A stretch of 21,944 nucleotides of DNA from Syntrophorhabdus sp. PtaB.Bin184 (GCA_002067555.1 MVQQ01000197.1:1-21944), one strand, 5' to 3'; shown: positions 1 to 6,899, counted from the stretch's first letter. Notes: generated by a model from the letters alone, not told the origin. Program-made: numbers and translations.

Positions 1-175
1 GTTCTGCTACGTGCGGGTCGATTTTCAGGACGGCAAGGTGCGCGTCTTCGACAACAATTACAAGAGTGTGAATTGTTGCTATTACGCGGGGATCGAGAGG
101 ATAGAGGAAAGACATATCTCCCTCGATGAGGCCCCGCGGCCCAGGAAAAGGTCAAAGAAGATGCTCCTTCCCTGA
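1..175 (+). CDS. C-terminal fragment of an unrecognised protein
   Basis: The frame beginning at base 2 is open from the window edge to a TGA at 173-175 and encodes the last 57 residues of a protein. The visible peptide starts FCYVRVDFQDGKVRVFDNN, includes a Cys-Cys pair followed by two tyrosines, and ends in a very basic tail (RPRKRSKKMLLP). Codon use is G+C rich like the neighbouring genes. It ends 31 bases before the proposed selD start on the same strand, so the two may be co-transcribed. I do not recognise the family and assign no function. The N-terminal part lies outside the window. Confidence 0.6.
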   Translation, partial: FCYVRVDFQDGKVRVFDNNYKSVNCCYYAGIERIEERHISLDEAPRPRKRSKKMLLP

Positions 176-206
176 GGAGCATTGTACTGGAAGAAACGGA
201 GGGCGA

Positions 207-1232
207 GTGGACAGGGAACTGACGAAGTTTGTCCGCGGCGGCGGGTGAGCGTCAAAGATAGGTCCGGGCGACCTGGCGAACATCCTCTGCGGGATAGATA
301 TCCCGGTGGATGAAAACGTCATTGTGGGCATTGAAGGCTTTGAGGACGCGGGTGTCTACAAGGTGACGGATGAGATCGCCCTCGTTCAGACGGTCGACTT
401 CTTCACACCTGTCGTGGACGATCCATACTGGTTCGGACAGATAGCCGCCGCGAACGCCTTGAGCGACATATATGCCATGGGGGCCGTCCCGAAAACCGCC
501 CTCAACCTCGTTTGCTTCTCGCCGACAAAATTCGACATTGCGATCCTCAAGGAGATCATCCGGGGCGGGGCGGACAAGATGAGGGAGGCCGGGGTAAGTC
601 TTCTCGGGGGCCACAGCGTGGACGATGACGAGATCAAGTACGGGCTTGCGGTGACGGGAATAGTCCATCCCGACAAGGTCCTCCTCAATGAAGGGGCGAG
701 ACCCTGGGACATTCTCGTTCTCACCAAGCCCCTCGGGACGGGTATCATGAACACCGCCATCAAGGGAAAGCTCCTCAATGACCATGCCGCAACAGGTCTT
801 GCGACGGTTATGGCCACCCTCAACAGGACGGCGGCCGAGGCGATGCTTTCCGTGAACGTTCACGCCTGCACGGACGTCACGGGGTTCGGCCTGGCGGGAC
901 ATCTCAAAGAGATGATACGGGAGTCCCTGGGTGTCGAGCTTCACGCCGGGAAGCTTCCCTATTTCGGGGAAGCCGTGGAGTTTGCCACATCGGGTCTGGT
1001 GCCCGGAGGGCTCTACCGCAACAGGGATTTCTACAGAGAACATGTGGTCACGACGCGGTCAGATTTCTTCTTCGACATCATATTCGATCCCCAGACATCG
1101 GGGGGTCTCCTCATGGCCCTCGACCCCGCGGACAGGGCGAAATTCGAAGAAACGGCCACCCGTCTCGGCGTAGACTACCACATCATAGGCACCTTCCTCG
1201 CCGAACCGAAGGGGAAGATACTGCTCAGGTAA
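207..1232 (+). CDS. selD: Selenide, water dikinase SelD, itself a selenoprotein (in-frame TGA = Sec14)
   Basis: SelD makes selenophosphate from selenide and ATP, the selenium donor for selenocysteine and selenouridine synthesis. From GTG at 207 the frame reads MDRELTKFVRGGG, then TGA at 246-248, then ASKIGPGDL. This matches the family N-terminus, where a catalytic Cys or Sec is followed three residues later by the essential Lys (Lys17 here). The downstream part has the typical core: GVYKVTDEIALVQTVDFF, VVDDPYWFGQIAAANALSD, GGHSVDD, TDVTGFGLAGHL and DPQTSGGLL. With TGA read as Sec the protein is 341 residues, normal for SelD. Starting after the TGA, at GTG 306, would lose the active site. A GGAGG at 198-202 lies close upstream of the start (4 nt). 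It ends at a convergent repeat element. Family assignment is near certain; the Sec reading is inferred from frame and homology. Confidence 0.95.
246..274 (+). promoter_or_regulatory. Candidate bacterial SECIS hairpin after the Sec codon of selD
   Basis: After the TGA at 246-248, bases 260-264 (AGGTC) pair perfectly with 270-274 (GACCT) around a five-base loop CGGGC at 265-269. Sixteen bases separate the TGA from the loop, and the second loop base is G. Both fit what is known of bacterial SECIS elements, which sit just inside the coding region and recruit SelB. The fold was judged by eye only and the stem is short. Confidence 0.6.
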
Positions 1233-1233
1233 A

Positions 1234-1410
1234 CACCGTTTGAACCGTTAGAACCGTTGGAGAGGCTACGGGCGGGGGGAAGGTTTCGGAGCACTGACCC
1301 ACATCTTCTATCCGTCCTTTGCCGGTAGGTGTTCCCAAATCCGTCGACCGCTAACTTCCAGACTATCTGAACGGCTCTAACGGCTCTAACGGTGCCAACG
1401 GTTCTAACGG
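1234..1410. repeat. Inverted arrays of a 9-nt repeat between convergent genes (element 1)
   Basis: The left arm (1234-1260) is three 9-mers: CACCGTTTG, AACCGTTAG, AACCGTTGG. The right arm (about 1366-1410) carries the reverse-complement units CTCTAACGG twice, then TGCCAACGG and TTCTAACGG, after a partial unit. CCGTTAGAACCGTTGG at 1245-1260 is a perfect 16-bp inverted match to 1395-1410. Between the arms lie about 105 bases with no gene. The element fills the space between the 3' ends of selD and the persulfide dioxygenase gene, and the stop codon of the latter (1404-1406) lies inside the last unit. It may form a long hairpin ending transcription in both directions, but no T-tract is visible. 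Confidence 0.8.
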
Positions 1411-2549
1411 ATCTGTTTGAGCGGATAATTGCGGTCCTGCCAGCCGTGGATGCCGTATTCGAGGTTTCGGGTGTTGCGGTAGCCGTAGGCCCTCAGGTAG
1501 ATCGCTGCGTGGGAGGAGCGGTGGCCGCTCGCACAGTAGACGACGACAGGCGTACTGAGGTCTTTCGGGAGTTCGCCTATCCTCAGGGCTACCTCCCGGA
1601 CAGGGATGTTCACGGCGCCCTCTATAAAGCCTGTCTCGGCCAGTTCTCCGGGTTCCCTGACATCAACAAGGAAGAGCCTTTCCTTGTTCGTGATCTTCTG
1701 CAGCAGCTCTTCGGGCTCGATGACGGTTTCTTCGCGGGGTGTGGCGAGGATGGCCTCCATGGACATGCAGAAGCTTTTCATGAGCGGCCCCAACTCACCC
1801 TCGGGTGCCGGTTCCATGGTGCTGAGGCCGCACTGGAGTTTTCCCGTCTTCGCGTCGAGCGGGGGGAAGAGACCTTTCAGGAATGCCTCGAACTCCTCCA
1901 CGGTGCGCGGTGTCTTGAGGCACACGTTGTTCACCTTTTCGTACCCCAGTGATGAATTGATGTTGCCCCTGTAGTCATGGGCGGGGTACACGATGAGGTC
2001 GTCTGAGAGAGGCATGATCCTGCCGAAGAGGCTTTCGTACATGTCTCGGGAGCTTCCGCCGGGCAGGTCCGTCCTTCCGCACTGACCTATGATGAGGACA
2101 TCACCGGTGAAGATCCTGTCACCGGCGAGGATCGCCATATGGTCCCGGGTGTGGCCCTTCGTTTCCATTGCCTTCAGCGTGATGTCGCCTATCTCCAGTT
2201 CATCCCCGTCACCCAGGTAGAGATCGACCCTTTTCAGGGCGTTCTCGGCCAGGACCTTTTCGATGCCGAAGAGGTCCGTGACCTTTGTCCCCAACTCTCT
2301 TTGCGCCGGTGTGTTCCTGTTCATGACCGTTTTGGCCGTAAGCCTGTCGGCAAGCTCCGGTGCCAGGGAAACGTGGTCGACGTGAGTGTGGGTGTCGATG
2401 ATGTGGGTTATGGTGAGTCCCCGGGACGCGACGAAATCGAGGAAAGGGTCCATTTCGTGGGAAGGGTCGATGATCACCCCTTTTCTTTCCCTTTCACAGG
2501 CCATGACATAGGCGAGGCATCCATCAAAGTTGAATTGCTTGAATATCAT
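1404..2549 (-). CDS. Persulfide dioxygenase (ETHE1-like metallo-beta-lactamase fold) fused to a rhodanese domain
   Basis: The 381-residue protein has an N-terminal metallo-beta-lactamase domain (about 1-250) and a C-terminal rhodanese domain (about 275-381). Metal-site residues are visible: THTHVDH (His54, His56, Asp58, His59), His133 in KGHTRDH, Asp150 in FTGDVL and His191 in YPAHDY. CGRTDLPGG is typical of the ETHE1 group. The rhodanese part has DVREPGE and the loop YCASGHRSS with catalytic Cys339. Such fusions oxidise glutathione or low-molecular-weight persulfide and move sulfane sulfur between thiols, as in CstB-like proteins. The ATG is one base after the stop of the DUF3786 gene, with GAGGTG upstream, so translation is probably coupled. 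It is last in the htpX run. The ETHE1 reaction uses O2, which is notable in an organism that otherwise looks anaerobic. Confidence 0.9.
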   Translation of the reverse strand: MIFKQFNFDGCLAYVMACERERKGVIIDPSHEMDPFLDFVASRGLTITHIIDTHTHVDHVSLAPELADRLTAKTVMNRNTPAQRELGTKVTDLFGIEKVLAENALKRVDLYLGDGDELEIGDITLKAMETKGHTRDHMAILAGDRIFTGDVLIIGQCGRTDLPGGSSRDMYESLFGRIMPLSDDLIVYPAHDYRGNINSSLGYEKVNNVCLKTPRTVEEFEAFLKGLFPPLDAKTGKLQCGLSTMEPAPEGELGPLMKSFCMSMEAILATPREETVIEPEELLQKITNKERLFLVDVREPGELAETGFIEGAVNIPVREVALRIGELPKDLSTPVVVYCASGHRSSHAAIYLRAYGYRNTRNLEYGIHGWQDRNYPLKQIR

Positions 2550-2550
2550 G

Positions 2551-3195
2551 TCACACCTCGTCGGTAAAATTCCTCATCGCCGTCTTCAGTATTCTTCCGG
2601 CGGCAAGCTTCGATACCACCACTATATCCTCGAGCGGCAGGTAGCCGGTGACGGAGGGATCGAAAAGGGCCCTGGCCGACGGCGGGAACTCGGTGTCCCC
2701 TTCCCAGAGAACAAAGGTGACAGGCACCTTCGGGAAGGCGAAAAGTGTGAGAGAGGCGTCGCCGAATTCTTCCTCCTTTGCCCCGAGGCTGCGGCCGGCG
2801 TCGAGAAAGGCATGCCTGTCGTAGCCGAATGCCCTGACAAGAGGTTTGAGCACCCTCCTCTCGAAGACGGGGTCATAGTGCATGCACGCAGGGATGTCCC
2901 CGTAGGAGACCTTCTCGCCCGCGAGCGGGATCCCTGAGGCGGTGTTTATGTAGTGAAGGATGATGATCTTCGCGACGAGGGTGACATTGGCTCCTTTGGA
3001 ACTCGAGAAGGTGAACCCCGGCATGTCAAGGAGAATGGTCTCGTCGAAAAAGGGAACATGGACCCTTACTCCGGTGCCGGCCCTCTCGTGGCTGAGGCCC
3101 GCAAGGAAGAACCTCTCCTCCATGGCGCTTCCCAGGAGTTCGTCGCGGGCCCTGTCGAAGACGCCTTTGTATGCTTTTTGTTTTCTGAGTTCCAT
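2551..3195 (-). CDS. DUF3786 domain protein, function unknown
   Basis: The 214-residue protein begins MELRKQKAYKGVFDRA and shows the features I associate with DUF3786: YGDIPACMHYDPVFERRVLKPL near the middle, then FVLWEGDTEFPPSARALFD and GYLPLEDIVVVSKLAAGRIL at the C-terminus. No signal peptide, membrane segment or metal-binding cluster is evident, so it is probably cytoplasmic. The family is common in anaerobic bacteria and methanogens and has no assigned reaction that I know of. The ATG at 3195 follows the rpe stop by two bases. A TTG at 3201 overlapping that stop is an alternative start adding two residues. Placement between rpe and the persulfide dioxygenase suggests co-expression but does not identify a role. 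Confidence 0.85.
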   Translation of the reverse strand: MELRKQKAYKGVFDRARDELLGSAMEERFFLAGLSHERAGTGVRVHVPFFDETILLDMPGFTFSSSKGANVTLVAKIIILHYINTASGIPLAGEKVSYGDIPACMHYDPVFERRVLKPLVRAFGYDRHAFLDAGRSLGAKEEEFGDASLTLFAFPKVPVTFVLWEGDTEFPPSARALFDPSVTGYLPLEDIVVVSKLAAGRILKTAMRNFTDEV

Positions 3196-3197
3196 GA

Positions 3198-3860
3198 TCA
3201 ACGGCCCAGCTTGTCGTGCACCTCGTCGATCTTCTTCCGATAGTCACCGCTGTGGAATATCTCCGTTCCCATGACGAGGATGTTGCCGCCTGCCTTGACC
3301 ACCTCGGCGGCGTTTGCCGCCTTGATGCCGCCATCGACCTCGAGGTCTATATACCTGCCCGCCTTATCGATCATCCTGCGCGCCTCGGCGATCTTTCCGG
3401 CCATCTCGGGGATGTACTTTTGACCGCCGAAACCGGGGTTGACGGTCATGATGAGGACAAGATCGACAATGTGGATGACATGTTCGAGAAGGCCGAGAGG
3501 CGTCGCGGGATTGAATGATATGCCGGCCCGCGCACCGGATTCCTTGATGACATCGAGGGTGCGGTAAAGATGATTGTCTGCTTCGGCATGTATGGTGACA
3601 ATGTCGGATCCGGCCTCTGCGAATTGCCGCACGTATTGCGCCGGCTTCTCTATCATGAGGTGGACATCCAGGGGCTTTGTGTTGATCCTGCGCAGGGTCT
3701 CGACGAACATGGGGCCGATGGTTATGTTGGGAACGAAATGGCCGTCCATGACGTCCACGTGGATAAGGTCCGCGCCCGCATCCTCGACGTCTTTTATCTC
3801 CTGTCCGAGGCGCAGGAAATCGCAGGAAAGGATGGACGGCGCGATGAGGATATCTTTCAT
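3198..3860 (-). CDS. rpe: Ribulose-phosphate 3-epimerase
   Basis: Rpe interconverts ribulose 5-phosphate and xylulose 5-phosphate in the pentose phosphate pathway. The 220-residue protein is full length for this TIM-barrel family and shows the expected strand motifs: IAPSILSCDF at the N-terminus, LIHVDVMDGHFVPNITIGP with the catalytic Asp, LDVHLMIEKP, VLIMTVNPGFGGQ, and LEVDGGIKAANA with the second catalytic Asp. GGAGG seven bases before the ATG supports the start. It lies 16 bases after the PASTA protein gene and two bases before the DUF3786 gene. The order rsmB, PASTA protein, rpe recurs in related bacteria to my knowledge, which supports one transcription unit. Confidence 0.97.
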   Translation of the reverse strand: MKDILIAPSILSCDFLRLGQEIKDVEDAGADLIHVDVMDGHFVPNITIGPMFVETLRRINTKPLDVHLMIEKPAQYVRQFAEAGSDIVTIHAEADNHLYRTLDVIKESGARAGISFNPATPLGLLEHVIHIVDLVLIMTVNPGFGGQKYIPEMAGKIAEARRMIDKAGRYIDLEVDGGIKAANAAEVVKAGGNILVMGTEIFHSGDYRKKIDEVHDKLGR

Positions 3861-3876
3861 GATAATGCCTCCATGG

Positions 3877-4572
3877 CTAGTAGATATTGATAACGATCTC
3901 CTCCGTCGAGCTGAATACCGTTCTGGGAAGTATCGAATACTCGATACCGCCGCGCGCAGAGGCCTGATCGCTCCGCGCGTAGTTGATCCTGTATTTTATC
4001 CCTTTTGCTTCGAGTTCATCGGCGAGCTCGTTGTAATTGATGTCGCGCGTGTCGGCCATGAGGTAATAGCACCTGGGCGCCGTGCCGATGAAGAGGGTTA
4101 CCTTGCCGTATTCGAGGATGTCCGTGCCCTCTGCCGGAAGCTGCGCGATAACCCTGCCCGGTTTGGAGTGAGGCACGAGGACCGTTTTTTCGAGAACGAG
4201 ATGCTTGTCGCTGAACACCGGTTGGGTCTCATCGAGAGTGAGTCCCACGAAGCCCGGGGTCTTCATGAGCTCCGGCCCTTCAGACACGATGACATGGACC
4301 ACCCTTCCTTTCTTTGTGGATATATTGGCGTCGGGTTTTTGCACGGTGATATGGTTGTATGGCACATCGTTGCGCCGCTCGTACCTGAGCACCACGAGGG
4401 CAAGACCCTTGTTCCTGAGAAGCTCCCGGGCGTCCTCGACGGTCTTCCCCCGCACATCGGGGCAGATCGTGGTTTGCTGGAACTTGAGAAGGAAGCTTAT
4501 CGTCAGGTATGTCGACAGGCCGAAGACGAGCACCGGTGCTACAGCATAGAATAGGATCTTCAAGAGTTTCAT
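3877..4572 (-). CDS. Membrane-anchored PASTA domain protein
   Basis: The 231-residue protein begins with a short cytoplasmic stub and one hydrophobic helix (about 7-29), then an extracytoplasmic region made of PASTA-like modules: about 35-97 (CPDVRGKTVEDARELLRNKG, ending VHVIVSEGPE), about 100-164 (PGFVGLTLDETQPVF through YGKVTLFIGTAP), and a less certain third module to the C-terminus. PASTA modules bind peptidoglycan fragments or act as spacers in penicillin-binding proteins and Ser/Thr kinases. No kinase or transpeptidase domain is attached, so this is a stand-alone anchor. Its ATG overlaps the rsmB stop as ATGA, implying coupled translation. A role in cell-envelope sensing or assembly is an inference only. 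Confidence 0.85.
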   Translation of the reverse strand: MKLLKILFYAVAPVLVFGLSTYLTISFLLKFQQTTICPDVRGKTVEDARELLRNKGLALVVLRYERRNDVPYNHITVQKPDANISTKKGRVVHVIVSEGPELMKTPGFVGLTLDETQPVFSDKHLVLEKTVLVPHSKPGRVIAQLPAEGTDILEYGKVTLFIGTAPRCYYLMADTRDINYNELADELEAKGIKYRINYARSDQASARGGIEYSILPRTVFSSTEEIVINIY

Positions 4573-5834
4573 AGTTTCCTTATTCGTGCTATAAAGAAAC
4601 CGTCCAGAGCCGTCTCATGCGGCAACGAGAGAAAACAATCCTTATTAAACAGGAACGGCAGCGGATTTTCAAGAACAAAGTTCTTATCCTTTGCCAGGTT
4701 GCGAATGACATCCGTCGTCTCTTCAGGCTCGAAGGAACAGACACTGTAGACCACGCGCCCTCCCGGTCGCACGAGGTCCCACAGCGAGCGGAGCAGGGAG
4801 AGCTGCATCGCGGCGAACCGGGAGATGTCCTCTTCGGTGCGCCGCCACTTGATCTCGGGATGCTTGCGGACGATGCCCAGCGATGAGCAGGGCGCGTCGA
4901 CGAGGACGGTATCGAAAGATCCGGCCCTGAAAGGCGGGACAAGGGCGTCGGCACAGATCATGTTGTAGCCGGGCGACGACAGGCGGAGGCGTTTCATGTT
5001 GTTGTCCATGGAAATGATGTGTGCCTGAGGAGATATCTCCCTCACCTGTTTCGTCTTCGTTGCCGAACCGGTGCACGCATCGAGGATCGTGGTGCCGCCC
5101 GCCGCCGCGACCGCCATGCCCGCGAGCTGGGAGGCCTCTCCCTGAACGCTCACAATCCCGTTCCTGAAGAGAGTGTTCGCGAAGACCGGGATGAGCCTGT
5201 CGACGATGAGGGCCGAAGGTGAAAGGCGGCCGCGGCGGACCTCGATCCCATCACCCGCCAGGGCCTCGATCGCCTCATCGACAGTCATCCTGTGCGTGTT
5301 TACCCTGAGCGTGAACTCCGGTTCCCTGTTGAGCAATTCAAGGAGTCCATCCGTTTCACCGGTACCGAACCTCATCGTCCAGCGGTCGACGAGCCATTTG
5401 GGAAAGGTCTGCCGCACCGCCTCGCCTGGGGACGGGATGCAGGTCTCCCTGTCATTCACGTACCTTCTCAGGACGGCGTTCACGAACCCGGCCACGAACT
5501 TTCCCCTTTCGTTCCTGGCGTACTGAACGGCCTCTTTCACGACGTGGTAATAGGCCTTTTTCATGAACCCGACCTGGTAGAGCGTCATCCAGAGGAGGTA
5601 TCGGACGTCCTTTTCGACAGGTTTCCTGACATAGCGGGAAAGAACAAGATCGAGATATCCCCGCCAGCGTATCACCCCCGAGGCTATCTGGTATATAAGT
5701 GCCCTCTCACCTTCGTTGAGGCGCGAGTGCGAGAAGGCGGAATCGATGGACTCATCGAGGAACCTGCCGGATTCAACATCCCGAATGATACGGATCGAAA
5801 TGGCCCTGAGGAGATGTCCGAACTTATCGCCGAT
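4569..5834 (-). CDS. rsmB: 16S rRNA (cytosine-C5) methyltransferase RsmB; non-standard start proposed
   Basis: RsmB methylates C967 of 16S rRNA using S-adenosylmethionine. An N-terminal NusB-like RNA-binding domain is followed by a methyltransferase domain with DAPCSSLG (motif IV) and SVCSFEPEE (motif VI), each carrying a conserved Cys. The first ATG, GTG or TTG in frame is GTG at 5675, giving 368 residues. However, the same frame stays open upstream and encodes FGHLLRAISIRIIRDVESG and then LNEGERALIYQIASGVIRW, which is the missing first part of the NusB-like domain. I therefore extend it to an ATC at 5834, nine bases after GGAGG (5844-5848) and overlapping the end of htpX. ATT at 5801 or a base error are alternatives. 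The SAM-binding motif I reads DACTGSATKTK instead of the usual DxCAAPGGKT. The identity is sure; the start is not. Confidence 0.85.
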   Translation of the reverse strand: MGDKFGHLLRAISIRIIRDVESGRFLDESIDSAFSHSRLNEGERALIYQIASGVIRWRGYLDLVLSRYVRKPVEKDVRYLLWMTLYQVGFMKKAYYHVVKEAVQYARNERGKFVAGFVNAVLRRYVNDRETCIPSPGEAVRQTFPKWLVDRWTMRFGTGETDGLLELLNREPEFTLRVNTHRMTVDEAIEALAGDGIEVRRGRLSPSALIVDRLIPVFANTLFRNGIVSVQGEASQLAGMAVAAAGGTTILDACTGSATKTKQVREISPQAHIISMDNNMKRLRLSSPGYNMICADALVPPFRAGSFDTVLVDAPCSSLGIVRKHPEIKWRRTEEDISRFAAMQLSLLRSLWDLVRPGGRVVYSVCSFEPEETTDVIRNLAKDKNFVLENPLPFLFNKDCFLSLPHETALDGFFIARIRKL

Positions 5835-6675
5835 AGGCCATGTCCTCCAGTCTCCTGATCCTTTCTTCGATAGGAGGGTGGGTGCTGAAGAGGGAACGAA
5901 TGCCGCCGGCGCTAAAGGGGTTTACTATAAAGAGCGGGGCCGTGGAGGGGTTCGCGTCGTTCATGGGATGGCGCGCCACGCCGGCATGCAGCTTGCGCAG
6001 CGCCCCTGCGAGAAAGAGAGGGTTTCCCGACAGGCTCGCCCCTCCGTCATCCGCCAGGTATTCCCGGGACCGGGAAATGGCGAGCTGGATGAGCATCGCG
6101 GCGAAGGCGGCGATGACGGAAAAGATGATAACGGTGAAGATGTTGCCGCCCCCGTCATCGTCGTCGGAGGAACCTCCGAAGAAGGCCGCGAAACGGGCCC
6201 AGTTGGCAATCATCGTTATGGCGCCCGCCAGCGTTGCGGCAACACTCTGAATGAGGATGTCGCGGTGCTTGATGTGGGAGAGCTCATGGGCGAGTACGCC
6301 CTCGAGTTCATCCCGCGAGAGTATGCGCATGATGCCCGTCGTTACCGCCACCACCCCGTGCTCGGGATTACGGCCGGTTGCGAAGGCGTTGGGGCTGTTG
6401 TCCTCGATGATGAAGACCCTCGGCATGGGAATGCCGGCGCGCTGTGCCAGGGATGCGACCGTACCATGGAGTTGCGGCAACTCGGACGGAGAGACCTCTC
6501 TCGCGCCGTACATTCTGAGGACGATCTTATCGGAGAACCAGTAGCTGACGAAATTCATGACGAGGGCGATGGCAAAAGCGATCATGCCCCCGGACCTGCC
6601 CCCTATGATACTGCCAAGACCGACCAGGATAATGGTAAGGACGGTCATGAGAAAGAATGTCTTGAATCTGTTCAT
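5824..6675 (-). CDS. htpX: Membrane zinc metalloprotease HtpX (M48 family)
   Basis: HtpX is an inner-membrane endopeptidase in membrane-protein quality control. The 283-residue protein starts MNRFKTFFLMTVLT, with two N-terminal hydrophobic helices, the zinc motif HELSH (about 130-134) inside LAHELSHIKHRD, two further hydrophobic segments around a Gly/Asp-rich stretch (SSDDDDGGG), and SREYLAD carrying the third zinc ligand. ATG 6675 is preceded by GGGGG at 6680-6684. An in-frame start further upstream at 6714 would lie before the transcription start predicted from the promoter at 6704-6731, so it is rejected. It is first in a six-gene run, and the rsmB frame overlaps its end. The family is often stress-induced. 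Confidence 0.96.
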   Translation of the reverse strand: MNRFKTFFLMTVLTIILVGLGSIIGGRSGGMIAFAIALVMNFVSYWFSDKIVLRMYGAREVSPSELPQLHGTVASLAQRAGIPMPRVFIIEDNSPNAFATGRNPEHGVVAVTTGIMRILSRDELEGVLAHELSHIKHRDILIQSVAATLAGAITMIANWARFAAFFGGSSDDDDGGGNIFTVIIFSVIAAFAAMLIQLAISRSREYLADDGGASLSGNPLFLAGALRKLHAGVARHPMNDANPSTAPLFIVNPFSAGGIRSLFSTHPPIEERIRRLEDMAYRR

Positions 6676-6703
6676 CGAACCCCCACAAGAATTTATCCTA
6701 TAC

Positions 6704-6731
6704 ATTATAAACATTTTATATCTTTTATCAA
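6704..6731 (-). promoter_or_regulatory. Sigma70-type promoter for the htpX run
   Basis: On the minus strand TTGATA (6731-6726) and TATAAT (6709-6704) are separated by 16 bases in an A+T-rich stretch, in contrast to the surrounding G+C-rich DNA. The predicted start of transcription is near 6697, giving a leader of about 20 bases before ATG 6675. Confidence 0.7.
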
Positions 6732-6734
6732 GTT

Positions 6735-6758
6735 GGCAAGATGTTCGAAATCCTTGCC
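6735..6758. promoter_or_regulatory. 24-bp dyad, candidate operator between htpX and the sensor kinase
   Basis: GGCAAG (6735-6740) and CTTGCC (6753-6758) flank a central TTCGAA palindrome (6744-6749), each separated by three bases. The outer and inner halves are perfectly symmetric, and only the ATG/ATC linkers do not match. It lies just upstream of the htpX -35 and overlaps the proposed kinase -35. The geometry fits a dimeric regulator acting on both promoters. The regulator is unknown. Confidence 0.5.
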
Positions 6759-6783
6759 TTTTGGCTCGAAAGGTTCATACAAT
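6754..6783 (+). promoter_or_regulatory. Possible promoter for the hybrid sensor kinase
   Basis: TTGCCT (6754-6759) and TACAAT (6778-6783) are separated by 18 bases. The -10 is good and the -35 matches only four of six positions. The resulting leader before ATG 6921 would be about 130 bases and contains the hairpin at 6874-6899. Confidence 0.4.
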
Positions 6784-6873
6784 AATGATCAGGAACCGGG
6801 GTCAGGCACAGGCTTCTTAAAAAGAGAAAAACCTGTACAGGAATCAGGAAAGATACGAACAGAAAGGGTGTGT

Positions 6874-6899
6874 CCGTTCCCCGTTGAGTTGGGGCACGG
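6874..6899 (+). promoter_or_regulatory. Leader hairpin just upstream of the sensor kinase ribosome binding site
   Basis: CCGTTCCCC (6874-6882) pairs with GGGGCACGG (6891-6899) with one mismatch around an eight-base loop. GGGG at 6891-6894 can instead pair with CCCC at 6902-6905, so two exclusive folds are possible immediately before the GAGG ribosome binding site at 6912-6915. A switch is possible, but so is a REP-like palindromic intergenic sequence. Confidence 0.35.

Noticed and set aside
207..305. selD as a pseudogene interrupted by a nonsense codon
   Set aside because: The TGA is precisely at the known Cys/Sec position and a SECIS-like hairpin follows, so recoding is the better explanation.
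252..1043. Open frame of about 263 codons on the minus strand
   Set aside because: Antisense to selD, whose conserved motifs account for the region; high G+C codon bias opens the opposite frame.
1366..1410. CRISPR array
   Set aside because: Units are 9 bases and directly adjoining, without 30-base spacers, and the two arms are inverted rather than direct.
6832..6841. LexA-type SOS box at CCTGTACAGG
   Set aside because: The CTGT...ACAG halves adjoin without the eight-base spacer of the E. coli site; more likely part of a leader hairpin or repeat.
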